A stretch of 64,000 nucleotides of DNA from Nematostella vectensis (GCF_932526225.1 NC_064039.1:930001-994000); one strand, 5' to 3'; shown: positions 28,901 to 42,037, numbered from the stretch's first letter. The notes: a model not told the origin generated them from the letters alone. Translations and numbers: made by a program.

Positions 28901-31900
28901 GCAGTTCTGTCCAACAGGAATCGATAAGTTTTTTCCACTTTTGCAACAAAGCTTACATTTTTGTATTTAATCCAGCTCCATTGTCAATACAATCAAATAT
29001 TTAAAGAAAATACATGTTTGTATAGGAATTAAACTGGAAATTTAACTTTTTGTTGATTTTGGCCTAAAGCACAGGAGTAGACCATTCTAGGAGTAGAGCT
29101 ATTCTTCTTCACTTTTCTAACACGATTTCTAACAGCGAATTAACCTTCCATCTTCTTTGGTGCTTTGGTCGGTGCTAACCAATCAAAGCACCAAACGTTT
29201 TTCTGTTACTTTGAAAGCCAGTAAGCGTTGACAAGAGTCCACAGAATGTTGAAAATAACTTAAACAGAGTTACTGTACATTACCTGGTTTTCCTCTTCAG
29301 CAGTAGCATCTGGATCTTCCTCTGCATCCACTACACTATGACCTGGGACGTTAGCAGTCCTCTTGACTGCCTGCATGATGTTTTCCTGGAAATAATCATC
29401 TAGTGGGAAACTATTTCGGCTACCTCTGCTTTTGCGAGACCTCAGACTAGACACATAAGGAGAGGCGAGTGCCTCCATGGCATCCGAGAGATCAAAAGAA
29501 GGTCTAAAGGCCTTGCTCAGAAGGGGTGGAGGCTTCTTCCTTTGAACATGTTCTTGAATTTTAGCTTCACCCTCATCATCATCAGTTCCATCATTGTCAT
29601 CAACACAATCATCATTGGCATCAACACCATTAGTATCTGTCTTGTCCTTGTGTGCGGAACTTGTTAGAGGCACATCCATCTTCTGAGGGCTAACAGCGTT
29701 CTGTTTATCATTCTCAGATCCTAAAACAGGGAAGTCTTCGACAGGCACTAGTTCCCCTGTCTTGGCACAGGCAAAAAGCCAATTGCAAGTAGTTGCATAT
29801 TTCTTCCACTTCTTTGCAGCGGCATATTTGCTGCCTTCTGGCTCCTTGCATATAAGGTGAGTGCTGGCTTGGCAGCTAGCACTATTAACACGTGCAAATT
29901 TTTCTTGGTAGATTGCTCCTGAAAACACACAGTACTTAATAATATTAAATACTACAAGAAAATAAAACCTATATTCCACATTTAACAGACATACAGTACA
30001 GTAACACACTACCATTAGGTAAACAATCATGAGTATTTATGAAGTGTTTCAGGAGCTATAATCGAAGACTGGCAGTTTCTGCAATGTGATATTAACTGTG
30101 ACAATCCATTCAAAATAAAACAAAAGGCCCATCCAAAATCTGAGAACAGTTTTCTCTGAATCACATTCATTTTCATATTAATTTCCAAATAAAAAAAAGC
30201 CTAGAGAGCAGACAAAATAAGAAAATTTTAATAAAGCATGCTAAATTTATAAATCTGAGGTAATTTAAGAGTTGATTAATAAAATATAAATTAAAAAGGG
30301 TTTTGTCCAACACAATAACAAACTTAGTAACCTGGCACATCCAGGCACAACACACCTAGCAACTCTGCAAGCTGCATCATGTGATCCCGCTCGACACCAA
30401 TGTACTGACTGATGGTGATGACGCAGCCAGTAAGGGGATGTGCACCCCCTGGGATGACAAACGGGCGGAAGAGAAAACAGCTGTCTGGATCCACCACCTC
30501 CTCCACCTCAAGACACTTCTCCAGCCAACAAAATGTCACCTTAGGAGAAAACAACAAGTGTCAGGCACTTCTGCAGGTCACTAATCTACCCTGTAGCTTA
30601 TCTATGTAGATCAATATGTACATCTTTCAGTTAAGCCATGCATGAGGAACTGTATACATACCTGTGTACTGTACAATTACAGTACTGCATAACTAATGCT
30701 TTATTTAAATCAGAGAGTTTTTTAAATATCAACAAGCACATAATCCTAAATTCCAAACAAAGCTGTACCATTACATTATACATACATAATCTCTATATGT
30801 TATAATTTTGTGCTATTCTTCTTATTATTTATTTATTCATTTATTTATTTCAAGGCTTTCATCACGGCATGGGGGGGTAACCATATAGTACACACATACT
30901 GTATGATTATTTATTTGAGTATGTATAGAATGAAAGAATGACACCAAGGGTGAACCTACCATTTGTTTTGCACATGCTTTGTCTGGTCTGATATTCATAG
31001 GAAGAATACAAAAGTCTGCAGGTTTATCATTCGTTTTGACCATCGTGCCTCCAAAGGTGACAATCAACTGTTGTAACTGGAGAATCTGATCCTTATCAAA
31101 ATGCTCAATTGCAAATGTTTTCCCTGGTAACAAGCCCTCCCCTCCTACTCCTCCATCAGCCATAGTCACATCATCAGCGCCTAGTTCACCTCTCTCAGAA
31201 GGATAACATCCTTTCTCCTCATGTGATGTTTTTGCTTCCTTTGTAATGTTTCCTTTGGACATGTACTGCAAAAACACATCATCGTCATCTAAGTCATTCA
31301 CATCAAACTCTGATTTGTTTGCTGTCTTGTCGGCCTTGGTGGTTTCATCAGGTTGTGTCTTGCTTCGCTTCCCCTTGCCATCTGCTCCGGGTTCTCTGTT
31401 TTCTTTCAGTGAAGGGAAGGAGTCATCTGTCTCTTCATTTTGAAAGTCTGGATGAGTATAATCTGAAAAGCAAATAATTCAATATGACTTTTCTGCTTTA
31501 TGTGTTTGTTTACATAAATGATTGGCTGATTGAGAAAAACTATTACCTGTGTCAAACTGTATGTAGCTGTAATTTTTTCTTAAGAAAGCTCTCCCAACCA
31601 GTAAATAACACCAACAAGTATTGTAAACTTCATTATGAGTCAATGAATAAATAGCTTGGCTCAGAATCAAGCTGATCAAAAGTAATGATTTGAAGTGTGT
31701 CTTAAAAAGTATGTATTGTACAACACCTATAACCTCTAACATTTCAAAGTGCACTGTTGCTAAATTATCAACATTATAAGTGATATCCTACTCTGTGTTT
31801 AGTGCATTTAAGAAAGTACATAGGATTGGAAATACTTTTTTTTTTCACTAACCTTCTTCAGGAAGCTTCCGTCCACTTTTAGCTGACTCAATGATCCAAT

Positions 31901-33227
31901 CGACTGTCACGACATGTGGCTGTAGCTCTGAGCCCTTGAGAAGTTCAACATCCTTTGCTACCTTACCCCCGACCACAACATGAGAAACTATCTCGTTGAT
32001 CATATTAAACCTGGTCCCTCCTCCCGTATTGATGATCTTCCTTAATTTGTCCAATCTTGGCCCACTAAACCCACTTAAAAACAGTTTACAGCCATCTAAA
32101 AACATGCTTCCCGGTACAAGGGTTGAATCTAGATCTAACTCTTCCAGTTTTGATACTGTTTTAGGGTCATTTACATTGTTTATTGCAGTGGTATTTATCC
32201 GTGAAGCATTAAGCCCTTTTCTTGAGTTGTTATCAATAAGTTCACCGTCCCCACGTTGTTTTGCACTTTTGTATGCGGCTTGGGCAGCCTTGGTACTTGC
32301 TGGTGCCTCCAACCTTGTGCTTGTAAGGAGGGCACAACCACTCATACTAAGACGTGAGCCAAAAGATGAATTCAGATCACTGGACAATGTCCGATAACCG
32401 CTCTCCTCTACCCAGAAACCATTTCTGATGCAGTCATAAAACCACTGTGTTGATACACAATGAATGTTCCACTTTCTAGCAAACTCATACTTCTCTCCCT
32501 TCGGCTGGTTCACCAGCAGATGAGTACAAGTGTTCATATTGAGTTCGCCAGAGTACACGCCCCCATTCTGGTTACACAACTGTTTTACTTCCTGTCTTGT
32601 CTGGGCATCGAGCCCTGTCACACATATCGTGCAACCTTTGAAAATCGGACACTTGAAGCGGTCATAGGCAGGGTCTGTTCCAACAACATGTGAGGATTTG
32701 CCATCTTCCCACAGCGTGAAAACCCACTCAGGTAACATGACAGGCTTGTTAAGGCTACATGCAACAGAGTACTTCTTGGAGCCAACTTCACCTGCTATAA
32801 GATGGGTCACAGATTCAGTGAAATCCCGCATTACTGTCCCCCCCATCATGTGGATATAATCGTGCAGGTGCTGACGTTCTTTCCTTGGCACGCTGGTGCA
32901 ACATGCGTGAACTTCCCGCAAGCTTGCAGTGTAAACTGGAAACGAGGAATTGGGAAGGGAGGTCTTGGTTTTCAAACACGAAAGAACGCACTGAGGGCCA
33001 CATATCCTGCATTTCTGTGACTTAAGGTATCCAAAGTGGTCACCCTCGAATGGATCTAGAATATAGATGGAACGATCTGGCTCAAGATCATGTTTTTGAA
33101 TCTCCTTCGCCGAGACCCATAACACATCAAGTTCCGCGTCCAAGGCAGCATCGGCTGCACGCCGTAAGTGTGATTCCACGGACTCATCAGCTGTAATAAA
33201 CTTCAAGATCTTTGACTCAGAACTCAT
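22911..33227 (-). CDS. TOPBP1: DNA topoisomerase 2-binding protein 1 (about 1530 aa, 13 exons)
   Basis: Exons on the minus strand: 33227-31853, 31462-30960, 30539-30332, 29918-29284, 28845-28489, 28142-27939, 27216-27070, 26578-26372, 26023-25832, 25740-25559, 25093-24898, 23817-23664, 23143-22911. All phases agree and the total of 4593 nt is close to human TOPBP1 in length. The scaffold binds phosphoproteins through BRCT repeats and activates ATR at stalled forks. Exon 1 carries BRCT0-2 and the start of the next pair ([53 protein letters not shown]). Exons 2-5 carry middle BRCTs. Exons 10-13 carry the C-terminal pair ([34 protein letters not shown]). A basic [17 protein letters not shown] tail ends the protein. 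Met at 33242 is an alternative start. Confidence 0.93.
23610..23667. repeat. 29-bp duplication of the TOPBP1 exon 12 donor region
   Basis: Two adjacent copies of a segment containing CTGAGCTCACTTACCTACAA, so that two identical GTAAGTGAG donors lie 29 bp apart on the minus strand at the end of exon 12. Confidence 0.85.
23780..23940. repeat. Partial duplication of TOPBP1 exon 12 start
   Basis: About 60 bp spanning the exon 12 acceptor and first codons (GAGACTGGGACGGGTCAG on the + strand at about 23814) recurs, diverged, at about 23880-23938. Confidence 0.85.
24001..24900. repeat. 40-bp minisatellite at TOPBP1 intron 11 donor
   Basis: About 22 copies of a 40-bp unit. The gene-proximal copy spans the exon 11/intron 11 boundary at 24898, so most units carry a GAAAGGTAAYAATG donor-like word on the minus strand. 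Long open frames here are repeat artefacts. Confidence 0.95.
27475..27938. repeat. Minisatellite (about 33-39 bp unit) at TOPBP1 intron 6 donor
   Basis: About 12 copies of a TGTATCTCTATTCCTAACAG-type unit. It starts directly at the exon 6 donor (27938); each longer unit repeats the donor word GTATGTCTATG on the minus strand. Confidence 0.93.
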
Positions 33228-34600
33228 TAAGACACTTTGCAACGTTGCTCGTTGCGATCAGCAACATGTGGTTACAAATGTTTGGTTATCCGTCCACCAT
33301 CTTGGTTTTTTAAAAACACGTAAACCAAGCCTTCACTTAGACTGCACTCAATGAGGAGGACCTACAATTCACATCATCAAAAATCAATTTAAATACAATA
33401 GATATATTCTAACTTGCTAAAAGACTTTCACAAACAGTAAAAGATGTCAGTTTTTCCTGAATTGCAGTTTATACATCAACGTTGTACTTTTTGGCGGGAA
33501 AACAACTAAAGCACCGAGCATGCGCAGATTCCTAGCCACAGGAATCCCATACAGGAATATAACACAACAAACTGAAAGCTCCACATGAGAACTGATGGAT
33601 TCCATCACCAAAGGACGAATAATATTGGTGGAACGCCATCCATCCTTCTCGTTATTTCCCTGAAATTGCTAGACAGCGTCGCAGGCTGAAATAATCTGAA
33701 ATATTAGTAATAATGCAGATTATTTCTGGCTGCACCTTTTTTTTTTTTGTTATACGACGTAAGACTTGTGCTAACCTTAGCTCCTCCGCTGTTGTGTGTT
33801 GGAGGAATCGGGAAGCATGACCGAGTATGGCGTTAGATCCCCGCCAAAATTCATGTGTCGTATTTTAACCTACACTTCGCAATTTCAACGTTAACTTTTC
33901 AATTTCAAACTCAACTTTTCGTATTTACAACTCAACTTTTGAATTTCGTAGTCGATATTTCGTATCTGCGTGCTTTGGTTTTCAAGTTTCACGTTTGGAT
34001 TTATCTATACCGCGTGCCGATTACAACTCCGAATCGTATTTCAAACTCAACTTTCGTATTTTCAATGGTAGGCGCGTCACGCAACGCGACATCGTGGATT
34101 ATCAGTACTCCAAACAGTATTTCAAGCTACTTATGCATTTTCAATGGCGGCGCGTCACGCAACCCGACACCGCGGATTATAAGTAACTCCGAATCGTATT
34201 TTAAACTACTTTCGCATTTTTAGTGGCGGCTCTACGGTTGACCGATTCTGGGGACACAGGGATCCCGAGGCCGGCATCGAAGCGAGGCTAGGCTATTCTA
34301 TCACCGCTGGCCAAACGAGGAGAACGAGGAGAGGAGGGGACGAGGAGAACGCATTTCTCATCTCTTGCGCTTTTATTATTTTTATTTTGGTTTTCCTGTG
34401 TATTACCCAGCATGCATTGTGAGACTACAACACTTCTTCCGTATTGTGCTACAAAGATCAACAGGTTACCAAGGGCGGAAATATTGTCCACCGATCAGTC
34501 AAAAGATTTCACTAGCTGACGCTGCAATATGAGGAACTTTTAATTTGATTCGTCTTCTTGAAAAACAGACAATTTTTCCTTCTATTTGGGAATTTTACAG
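33228..34600. other. TOPBP1 promoter side and upstream part of the VPS9 gene
   Basis: Between divergent genes. Includes a roughly 106-bp duplicated block (GGCGCGTCACGCAAC words at about 34070 and 34152) amid 33850-34230, and a poly-T run near 33740. First exon(s) of the VPS9 gene probably lie here but I could not place them. Confidence 0.5.
33850..34230. repeat. Imperfect tandem repeats, CGTATTT-rich
   Basis: Several degenerate units with TCGTATTT(C/T)AAACT words and a roughly 80-106-bp duplicated block. Noncoding. Confidence 0.6.
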
Positions 34601-37600
34601 CCCCCATTCATTCCGATGTCAACAAGCTTTCCACAAAGTCAACTCTATCAGGTACTGAGTTACGTACTTTTACAATATTATGCTTGTTGGGCACATTTAA
34701 GGTTTATAAATAACTTAGGAAATTCCTTATGTTCTTTTAAAGTGTCATACTCTGCATTTACCCGCACAGTTGCGAAGTCAGATCGCTAAGTAGGCTTACC
34801 AAGTTACTTTTGAAAATTATTATTTTCTTTGTAACTTCAAGTAGTGGTCATTTTTTGTAACAACTCTAAAAAATGAAAGTTAAAGGATAATATCCTGTTC
34901 TAAGTTTCATTTTCAATTCTGGGTTATTGCCAGAAAGGTAACAAATCAGATTTGGTTTGAATTTTCAGATTATGATAAAGTGATACACAATGCTCAGTGC
35001 AATATGCATGTATACTTGAAAGACGGCAAGGAAAGGCGGTGGATCACTGATGTCTATTTGCTAAAAGGATTCTGCCCTTGTGTGGGCAGTGATGCACCAA
35101 ACAAGAATTTTTCGGATGCCTCTCGCATGGAACCAGCTATCTGGTGTAAAGTTCTCTTACTAGAGTCTGTATCTGTGGATTGCAATCGCCGTATGATTTC
35201 CTGGAGTACTGGAAGGCCTGTAGATAAGGCTGATGGTATGAGACATTCTTTACATTTGCCAATAATTCAACTTATTTTGAATATTCTCATTTTTTTTCAT
35301 ATATACAACTTCAATCCTTAGGCGAAGACAACTCTCCAAATCAGTTTACCATCAATGATGAATGTTCGGGATATGATGCTGAAGATGAACTTTTTGATTT
35401 GGCAAGAGCAATCATCCATAGCTCAAGCTCATCAATGAATAAGGTTTGCCTTTTCATGGTTGTTTTAAGTCAAATAGCTTCATTCAATCAGACTTTGAAT
35501 TCTAAAGCCCATCTGATTGTTCAACACTTTGAAGTGATTTTTGTTTCTGAAAGTCATGCTATACTATATTGGCCAATCAAAGAGGCACAAAGTTTAGTCT
35601 GTTCAGAATTTAGAGTTGAATTTTAGAGTATGGTTGTCCAGTTGCCAAGAGTTCATGATGCTAATATTTTCATCTAATTGCATGTGCTATGTACTCTAGG
35701 ACCAGATTTACCTGCAGTTTTAAGAACATCTTAGATTATAGCATGCAATTCTATACTCTTGCAGGATTTTGAGGATGAATATGAGCTGAACATTCTGCGA
35801 ATGCTCCACTGCTTTATCCTCCCCAAGATAACTCTTCACAAGAGAGACATCGACAAGGTTGAGTTTGCATTGGAGCAGCAGATGCAGAACATCCAAGCCC
35901 TCGATAACAAAGTCATTGAACACTGTCAGGTATAGGGGGGACTCTGGGGGGGGGCTTTTTACCGTAATACAGGACAAAATTTTCGAAAATACCTCAATAC
36001 CGCAGAAAAAAGCGGCAATATTGCATCCGCACAAAAGGACAAGGTTTTGAAGAGCATGCGCAACACCCCGATAATCCCCAGGTTTCCCGCTAAATCATCC
36101 TGTACCACAGGTAACTCCTATGCATTGCAGGACTAATTAGCACTGCAACCCCACAATATTTTAATTTTTTTTACTTAGTGTTTTGAAATACTGCATCACA
36201 GCATGCTTTTTGCTCTGTCACCGCAATATTGTAAAAAAAGACCAATACTGCAACACCTCAAACCCAAACGTCCCCCAGGTATAGGATTACTTATACCTTA
36301 TGGGGTATTCCCCTCAAATAAGGAAGTCTGAAATGTTTATTTGTGTCTGCTACATTTTTTTTAGCAAATTTATTGTGCTTTATTGATGCTGCCTTTTAGT
36401 ACCAATTTGTCCTGCTTTTCTTTTTAGTCATTAGATCTACTAATGAAGAAGCTTGATAAATTGCGTGAAGACCTTCTCCTAAATATTGTTGACCTTGCTA
36501 TCGACGGGCAATGCTCACAAGACAACCTTGAATTCCTAATCGATGACATCACCAAAGAAGAGACGAGACTCAGGAAAATGGTAAGCTCTCTACATGTAGA
36601 GAGGGGGACTGGTGGGGGTAGAGTGTGGCAAGAATGCAAAAATACCCTTTATAATCTTTTTTTTTTTTGGAAAATGAAAATGTTTTAAAATAAGTGTATG
36701 GATACCCCTGCTTTACTTTGCCTGCCTGTGCCATGAAAAAAAAAACGAAAACGACACCATGCTTTAGGCAGTTCCATTTGAGAGTGTTGTTAATGACACT
36801 CTTTTGGGTTATCTATGAATTATTTTAGGACAGATGCACAAACAAATGAGGTGCACATGTCTTGTACAACAACAACAGCATGTGCAATCAACAACAGCGT
36901 GTGCAATCAACAACAGCGTGTGCAATCAACAACAGCGTGTGCAATGACTGTACTCTAATCACCTACTCTCAACCTACTTTCAACCAATCATATCTGGCGT
37001 TTTGTCTAACAAAACGCCAGATTGTTGTCTAACAATCATAGTTGGCTTTTTACCAACGCTGTTGTCCACCAATCATAGCTGGCGTTTTTGTATTTTATAC
37101 AGTGTGCAGTTCCTATCCTTCTCAAAAATGGTACTAACAATAAAATATTTGAAAGGACTGTTTTTAAATGGTATGTCAATGCATCCTTCCCATTTTTTTA
37201 GATCGATGAAGCACAAGATGAGGTCGAGTCTGCCAAAGTCCAGTTGTCAAGTGGGACAAACACAGGGGTCTTAGAAACTTGCTTACAAAAGGCTAGAGCC
37301 AACAGGGATAGCCTCAATAACAAGCTGTTAAAAGTCCTTGAAGCGCGCGAGGGACTATCAGACGTTGAGCCTCCCAGAGGGGCCGTCAACTGCCAAGCGG
37401 TCACAGAGTACATGCAGAAGAGGACCAAACTGCAGAAGATGAAAGATGACAGGAGCCAACTTCTAGAGCAAAAGGTGTGGACATAGATTAATCCCTCCAT
37501 TAAAAAAAGCTCGCAGTCAATACAGCAATATAAACGTTAGACTTTCGACGACGACAAAAACTACTTGGGGTGTGTGCTTGAGGCATGAGTGATTTATTTA

Positions 37601-39794
37601 CCGGCTTTTGTTTTTGTTTAAGCCCAAGTTCCCTTTTCAGTATTTTTCGGGGTTACTTCTTTCTGGTTATCAATAACAACAACAACAACAAACAATAAGA
37701 AAAATGATAAATAGTATTAATTTAACACGGGCATTGTCTTGTCCGCAGAATTGTGCCCTGAGTGTGCGTGAAATGCTTGACGGGATAATGAGTGACTTGA
37801 AGAATAAAGGATTCTCTGACGCTAATGATGCAGATGCTCTGGGTACCCGCGCTACGGACGGTAAGGAACGACCATTTTTTTTTCTTTGCGCGCTAAACAA
37901 AACAATAGTAGAGCAATTGGCTTCTCCTTCCCTTTCACGATTTCGCCTTTTAATTGCATTGGAATCATAAGCGAGAAAAGTACTTTTTAAGATCGAGATG
38001 GAAAACGCAGTGAGCAAGGCATATTTTTCAAGCGTCACGCCACGTTGGCGTCACGGGCATAGATTAAAACGTGACGGGGAGCAACTTCAAAATACCCGTC
38101 CGCAAAGAATTCACAATTGGAGATCACACCTCGATTTCTATAGAACGTAGGAATCATGTTTGTATTCACGATGGGAGATCATTTCTATAGAACTAGTAAA
38201 TAGAGCTAGGAAAACTAGGGAATCATGTTTGTATTCACGATGGGAGATCATTTCTATAGAACTAGTAAATAGAGCTAGGAAAACGAGGGAATCATGTTTG
38301 TATTCACGATGGGAGATCATTTCTATAGAACTAGTAAATAGAGCTAGGAAAACGAGGGAATCATGTTTGTATTCATTTGCAGTAATGCAAGGCGTTTGGC
38401 ATCCCGAGTGGCAAAAACTGGGTGAGCGGGTCGCAACCATCGTCAACAACCCTGACCACCCAATTGGCATCAATTTCGACAATTTCTGCACAGAAATCCG
38501 CGAGACGTGCCAAGAGCTGATTAACTTGGGAAGAAAGAATTCCGCCATTCCTGTGGATCCCTTCCCTGAGGGAATAACCGAGATGGCCCTTTCAAATGCT
38601 GAATTCTACGGGCTGCAGGATTTTCTGGTCGACTCATACCGCGAGAATCTCAAGTCTCTACGAGCCCGGCTTTTCCACCATTTCGGCAGCGTCACGGAGT
38701 TGCTATCGGAGACGTTCAACAACAGAGATTACCAGTTCAAGAATCGCCTCCGCTTGGCGTATGAACAGTGTTTTTACGAGAAGGAAGGAAGCTTTTTGTC
38801 GTGTGTGTACGAGTTGGCGCATCATGAGCATGTGACCCTGCTTGAGGGAGGAATAAGGCGCCTCAAGCAGCTGCCAATCAAACTACTCAATCTCCCAATG
38901 AAAGACGAGTGGTGGCTGGAGATATTCGAGGCGCGCACACGCATTGCAAGTCTAAGCTGTCACGTGTTCGAAGCCTCACATCGGGAACCTAGTGACGAGA
39001 TTGAAAGAGCGCGTAACATCACGGGCTCGTATGACATGATTGATGAACTTGACGTAGACGATTTCCCACAGGTATCCCATTGCGAGATGAAGAGGTTTTC
39101 GGATACTGCAAGTGTGCGTAGCTTCTTCATAAACACCGTTCGTGCGCGATCAAAGACCATGAACTTTGAGTCTCGGTCTGCTAGCTCCAGCGACGATGAA
39201 TCACAGGACTTCGTAGTATGCGATGCTAGAAAGCGGCCCAAATCATGCTCTGAAATCCTAAGTTCTAGTGCCCCGGAGCACAGAGTGACACTTGGTGACC
39301 TACTGGACAAATGGGAACGGAATGGAAAGCACTTACTCGCCCGGACCTACTCAAAAAGCTACACCAACATGAACACTACAACGAGAGCTACGGAAGAACC
39401 TCAAAATGAGGTCAACGCGACACAGGACACGTTTGAGGATCACTTCGGCCCCGCCTTTCAGAACATCCTGGACATCTTCCAGGCCGTCAGCCCCATGGCC
39501 AAGTTAAAGTGCTTGACTGCTTCCCTACGGAAGATCACTAGCAAGGTGGCAGACCTGAGGCTGCTGGAGGGAGGGGACCGTTTCTCAGTGGCAGTGACCG
39601 CGGAAGACCTCCTTCCCCTGCTAGTGCTGATGATGCTGCAGATGGAGCCGTATGACGCCGCTGCCATCTGGCCTCAGCTAGCACTGGTGGAGGACCTAAT
39701 GGCTTCTTTCCTTGCATCTGGATGTCATGGATGGGCTCTGACGGAGTTCCAGATGGCACAGAGAATTCTAACAAACCTGTGTTCACAGTTCTGA
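34601..39794 (+). CDS. VPS9-domain protein, putative Rab5-type GEF (5' end missing)
   Basis: Exons 34601-34651, 34969-35235, 35322-35443, 35765-35929, 36428-36580, 37202-37474, 37749-37860 and 38383-39794 (TGA) join in phase with normal splice sites; an upstream start exon is not placed. The N-terminal part has VYLKDGKERRWITDVYLLKG, then acidic and helical stretches. Exons 4-7 encode coiled-coil segments (ITLHKRDIDKVEFALEQQMQ, DLLMKKLDKLREDLLLNIVD, AQDEVESAKVQLSSG). Exon 8 encodes a large helical region and ends in a VPS9-like segment (AVTAEDLLPLLVLMMLQMEP, LTEFQMAQRILTNL). VPS9 domains catalyse GDP/GTP exchange on Rab5-family GTPases at endosomes. I cannot assign the orthologue; the VPS9 call rests on the last 100 residues. 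Confidence 0.7.
36866..36950. repeat. 19-bp tandem repeat in VPS9-gene intron
   Basis: About four copies of AACAACAGCGTGTGCAATC. Confidence 0.85.
36992..37022. other. Perfect hairpin in VPS9-gene intron
   Basis: ATCTGGCGTTTTGT and its complement separated by CTA: 14-bp arms and a 3-nt loop. Confidence 0.8.
38150..38380. repeat. 69-bp tandem repeat abutting VPS9-gene exon 8 acceptor
   Basis: Three copies of a 69-bp unit (23 codons). The last copy runs into the acceptor at 38381-38382. Because 69 is a multiple of three and has no stop in that frame, the frame is open from 38160 into exon 8. Confidence 0.93.
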
Positions 39795-40918
39795 GGACCA
39801 GAATGTTTTATTTTAGATTGCAAAATTGGCAAAATGAACATCTTTTACCATTCTTATTTAGAATTGAAACATTGATGATAGGGGCGACAGATAAACTATT
39901 TTCATGTTTTGATATTCCTCATTGCACGAGCATTATGTCTCTATTATTCTTTGTATAATAGTCGCGTATCCTACACTTTATAAAAAAGGTGAAATAACTA
40001 ATTGCTGCGACGCAGGAGCAGCATACTAATCTTGACATCGCTTTTTGAAACTCTCTTTCCTTTCCATTCACGAGCATCCGCGGCAGAATATATGCGGGTG
40101 TTTGGTTCGATTTTGGTTTGGGGTCTTGTTCCGCAGCCTCACTTTGAAAAATGAGGCCGCGAGAGACTAGAACTAAATTTCAGTTTGACAGATTGACAGA
40201 CGAACAATCGAACGTTGTGCCATATTTTGACATGGGACTCGTGATCTCTCGTACGGTGTTCGTGGTCAATAAATCAACAAGAGGAGTGCACAAGCAAGAT
40301 TTTTAGAGCACATTTCAGTAAGTTTGGAAAAATGTTCACTCGTCAGTTACTTGGGACGAGTTACCACAGCTTTCAAAGAGTGTTGATAACAGAGTGTTAA
40401 TAACAGTTTCAGACCGATTTTGCCGACTTATTTTGAGCCGGGTCGAAAACGTACCATTCGTACCAGCACACGCGCCATGGTCGCGTCCCCCGCAGTCGAT
40501 TGAGGTCTCGACAAAATTAGACACTAAACAAGCAAAACGAGCATCCTAACTCAATGCCTAAATACTCTAGCTCACTTGGCTATGGACTGTACGGCGTTTG
40601 GGAAAACTTATCAGTTCAAAACAATGACCCAATGCCTTCTAGTAATTGATGAAGAGCATGCAACAAGTTTTAGCAAACCCAAGTGATGCTAAAAGGTGAA
40701 AAACACCTTGACAGAAAAGCTAATACTGTAAAACAATCAAAACAGATTATTATATCGTTTTGTTCATGAATCCAGGCTGTTGTGTTGTTTTAAAAACTGA
40801 CCAAATAGGACGGGGAGGAAATGGATAAGCAAAAAAAAAAATCCCTACCAATCGTGACTCTGGATAAAAAATAGAGACTAATATATTGCCAAATTCTCTA
40901 ACAATTAGCCTACCTTAC

Positions 40919-40975
40919 GTTTATTGGTATTTTTAGCGAAGAAAAACTCAGCGCGGTGCGATAAGCTGCCGCCAT
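40919..40975 (-). CDS. Candidate first coding exon of an unidentified gene
   Basis: AAGATGGCGGC start context (ATG at 40973-40975), 19 codons (MAAAYRTALSFSSLKIPIN), then a strong GTAAGGTAG donor. The ATGGCGG context is typical of housekeeping first exons, as at TM2D2 here. I found no next exon, so this is tentative. Confidence 0.25.
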
Positions 40976-41503
40976 CTTTGTGTTTGTTTCAAAATGACAG
41001 AAACAAGATGAGTAGCAGGGGTAAGACCACGGGCGCAAGGAATTCAACATTCCCAAATAAAATTTAAGATTGTGCCAGCTGTTCAAATCTCGATAACAAA
41101 AAAAAAAAACGCCTAAAGGTAAACTTCTCTTGCTATTTCTAAAAATTTCTAGCTTAGCTGCAATCAGCGACAAAAGTGTTGAAAATTTTAGCGCTTCAAA
41201 TGCAGTTTCAGATGGAAATCTAAATTACAGAGTCTAAAATACGTAGCATATTGACTTTGATATCTTCCCCTCCCCCTCTCCCCCAAATCAATGTTGGATT
41301 TTTTTACTGACAACCCTAGACAGCAACTTTGAATGGGAGAAGGAGGATGTGAGTAATAAAAAGTTCCCATATTGTAAATTATTACAGTTAGACTACTTTT
41401 TAGATGTAATTTTCAACAGGTTTTGTCGCTGATTGTGGCTGCATGTATACCATGTAGCGTTGGAACAACACTGAAGCAACTGTATATCACTGTCGCAGCA
41501 TTT

Positions 41504-42037
41504 CTTTCTATTAGAAACTTCTAGTTGCCCGGAGGGAGCGCAGCGGCCGGAGAGCAAGTCTAATCTTGGTATGGCATATGATTTTTCGTGTCTACACCAC
41601 AGGCTTCCCAGTCGGCTGATTTGTATTTTGATTTCATGCTGATCAGCGGTGTTTTTAGCACATGCGCAAGTTTCATATAGTGGATGCGATTTTTCGTGTC
41701 CACACCACAGGTTTCCCAGTCGGCTGATTTGTATTTTGATTTCATGCTGATCTGTGTTTGTTTAGCGCATGCGCGAGTTTCATATAGTCCATTTCTCGTG
41801 TCCACACCATAGGCTTCCCAGTCGGCTGATTTGTATATTGATTTCATATCGATCAGCGTTTTTTTAGCGCATGCGCGAGTTTCGTATAGTGGATGCAATT
41901 TTTCGTGTCCATACCACAGGCTTCCCAGTCGGCTGATTTTTATTTTATGCTGATCAGCGGTCTTTTTCGAAAACCCCTGTACTGAAACATGTTCGTCCCG
42001 TCCTCCGAGCATTCACTTTCTATTAGAAACTTCTAGT
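41504..42037. repeat. Repeat block flanked by 22-bp direct repeats
   Basis: CTTTCTATTAGAAACTTCTAGT occurs at 41504-41525 and 42016-42037. Between them lie four diverged ~100-bp copies with CTTCCCAGTCGGCTGATTT words (41560-41990). The inner ends (GCCCGGAGG / GCTCGGAGG inverted) are weakly complementary. Could be an inserted nonautonomous element. Confidence 0.7.

Noticed and set aside
34616-34651. ATG at 34616 as the VPS9-gene start
   Set aside because: Its frame does not continue into the next exon at the strong acceptor (34968); the other frame does, making 34601-34651 an internal exon.
41560-42012. 150-aa minus-strand frame with internal repeats
   Set aside because: Explained by the four-copy DNA repeat; no homology recognised.
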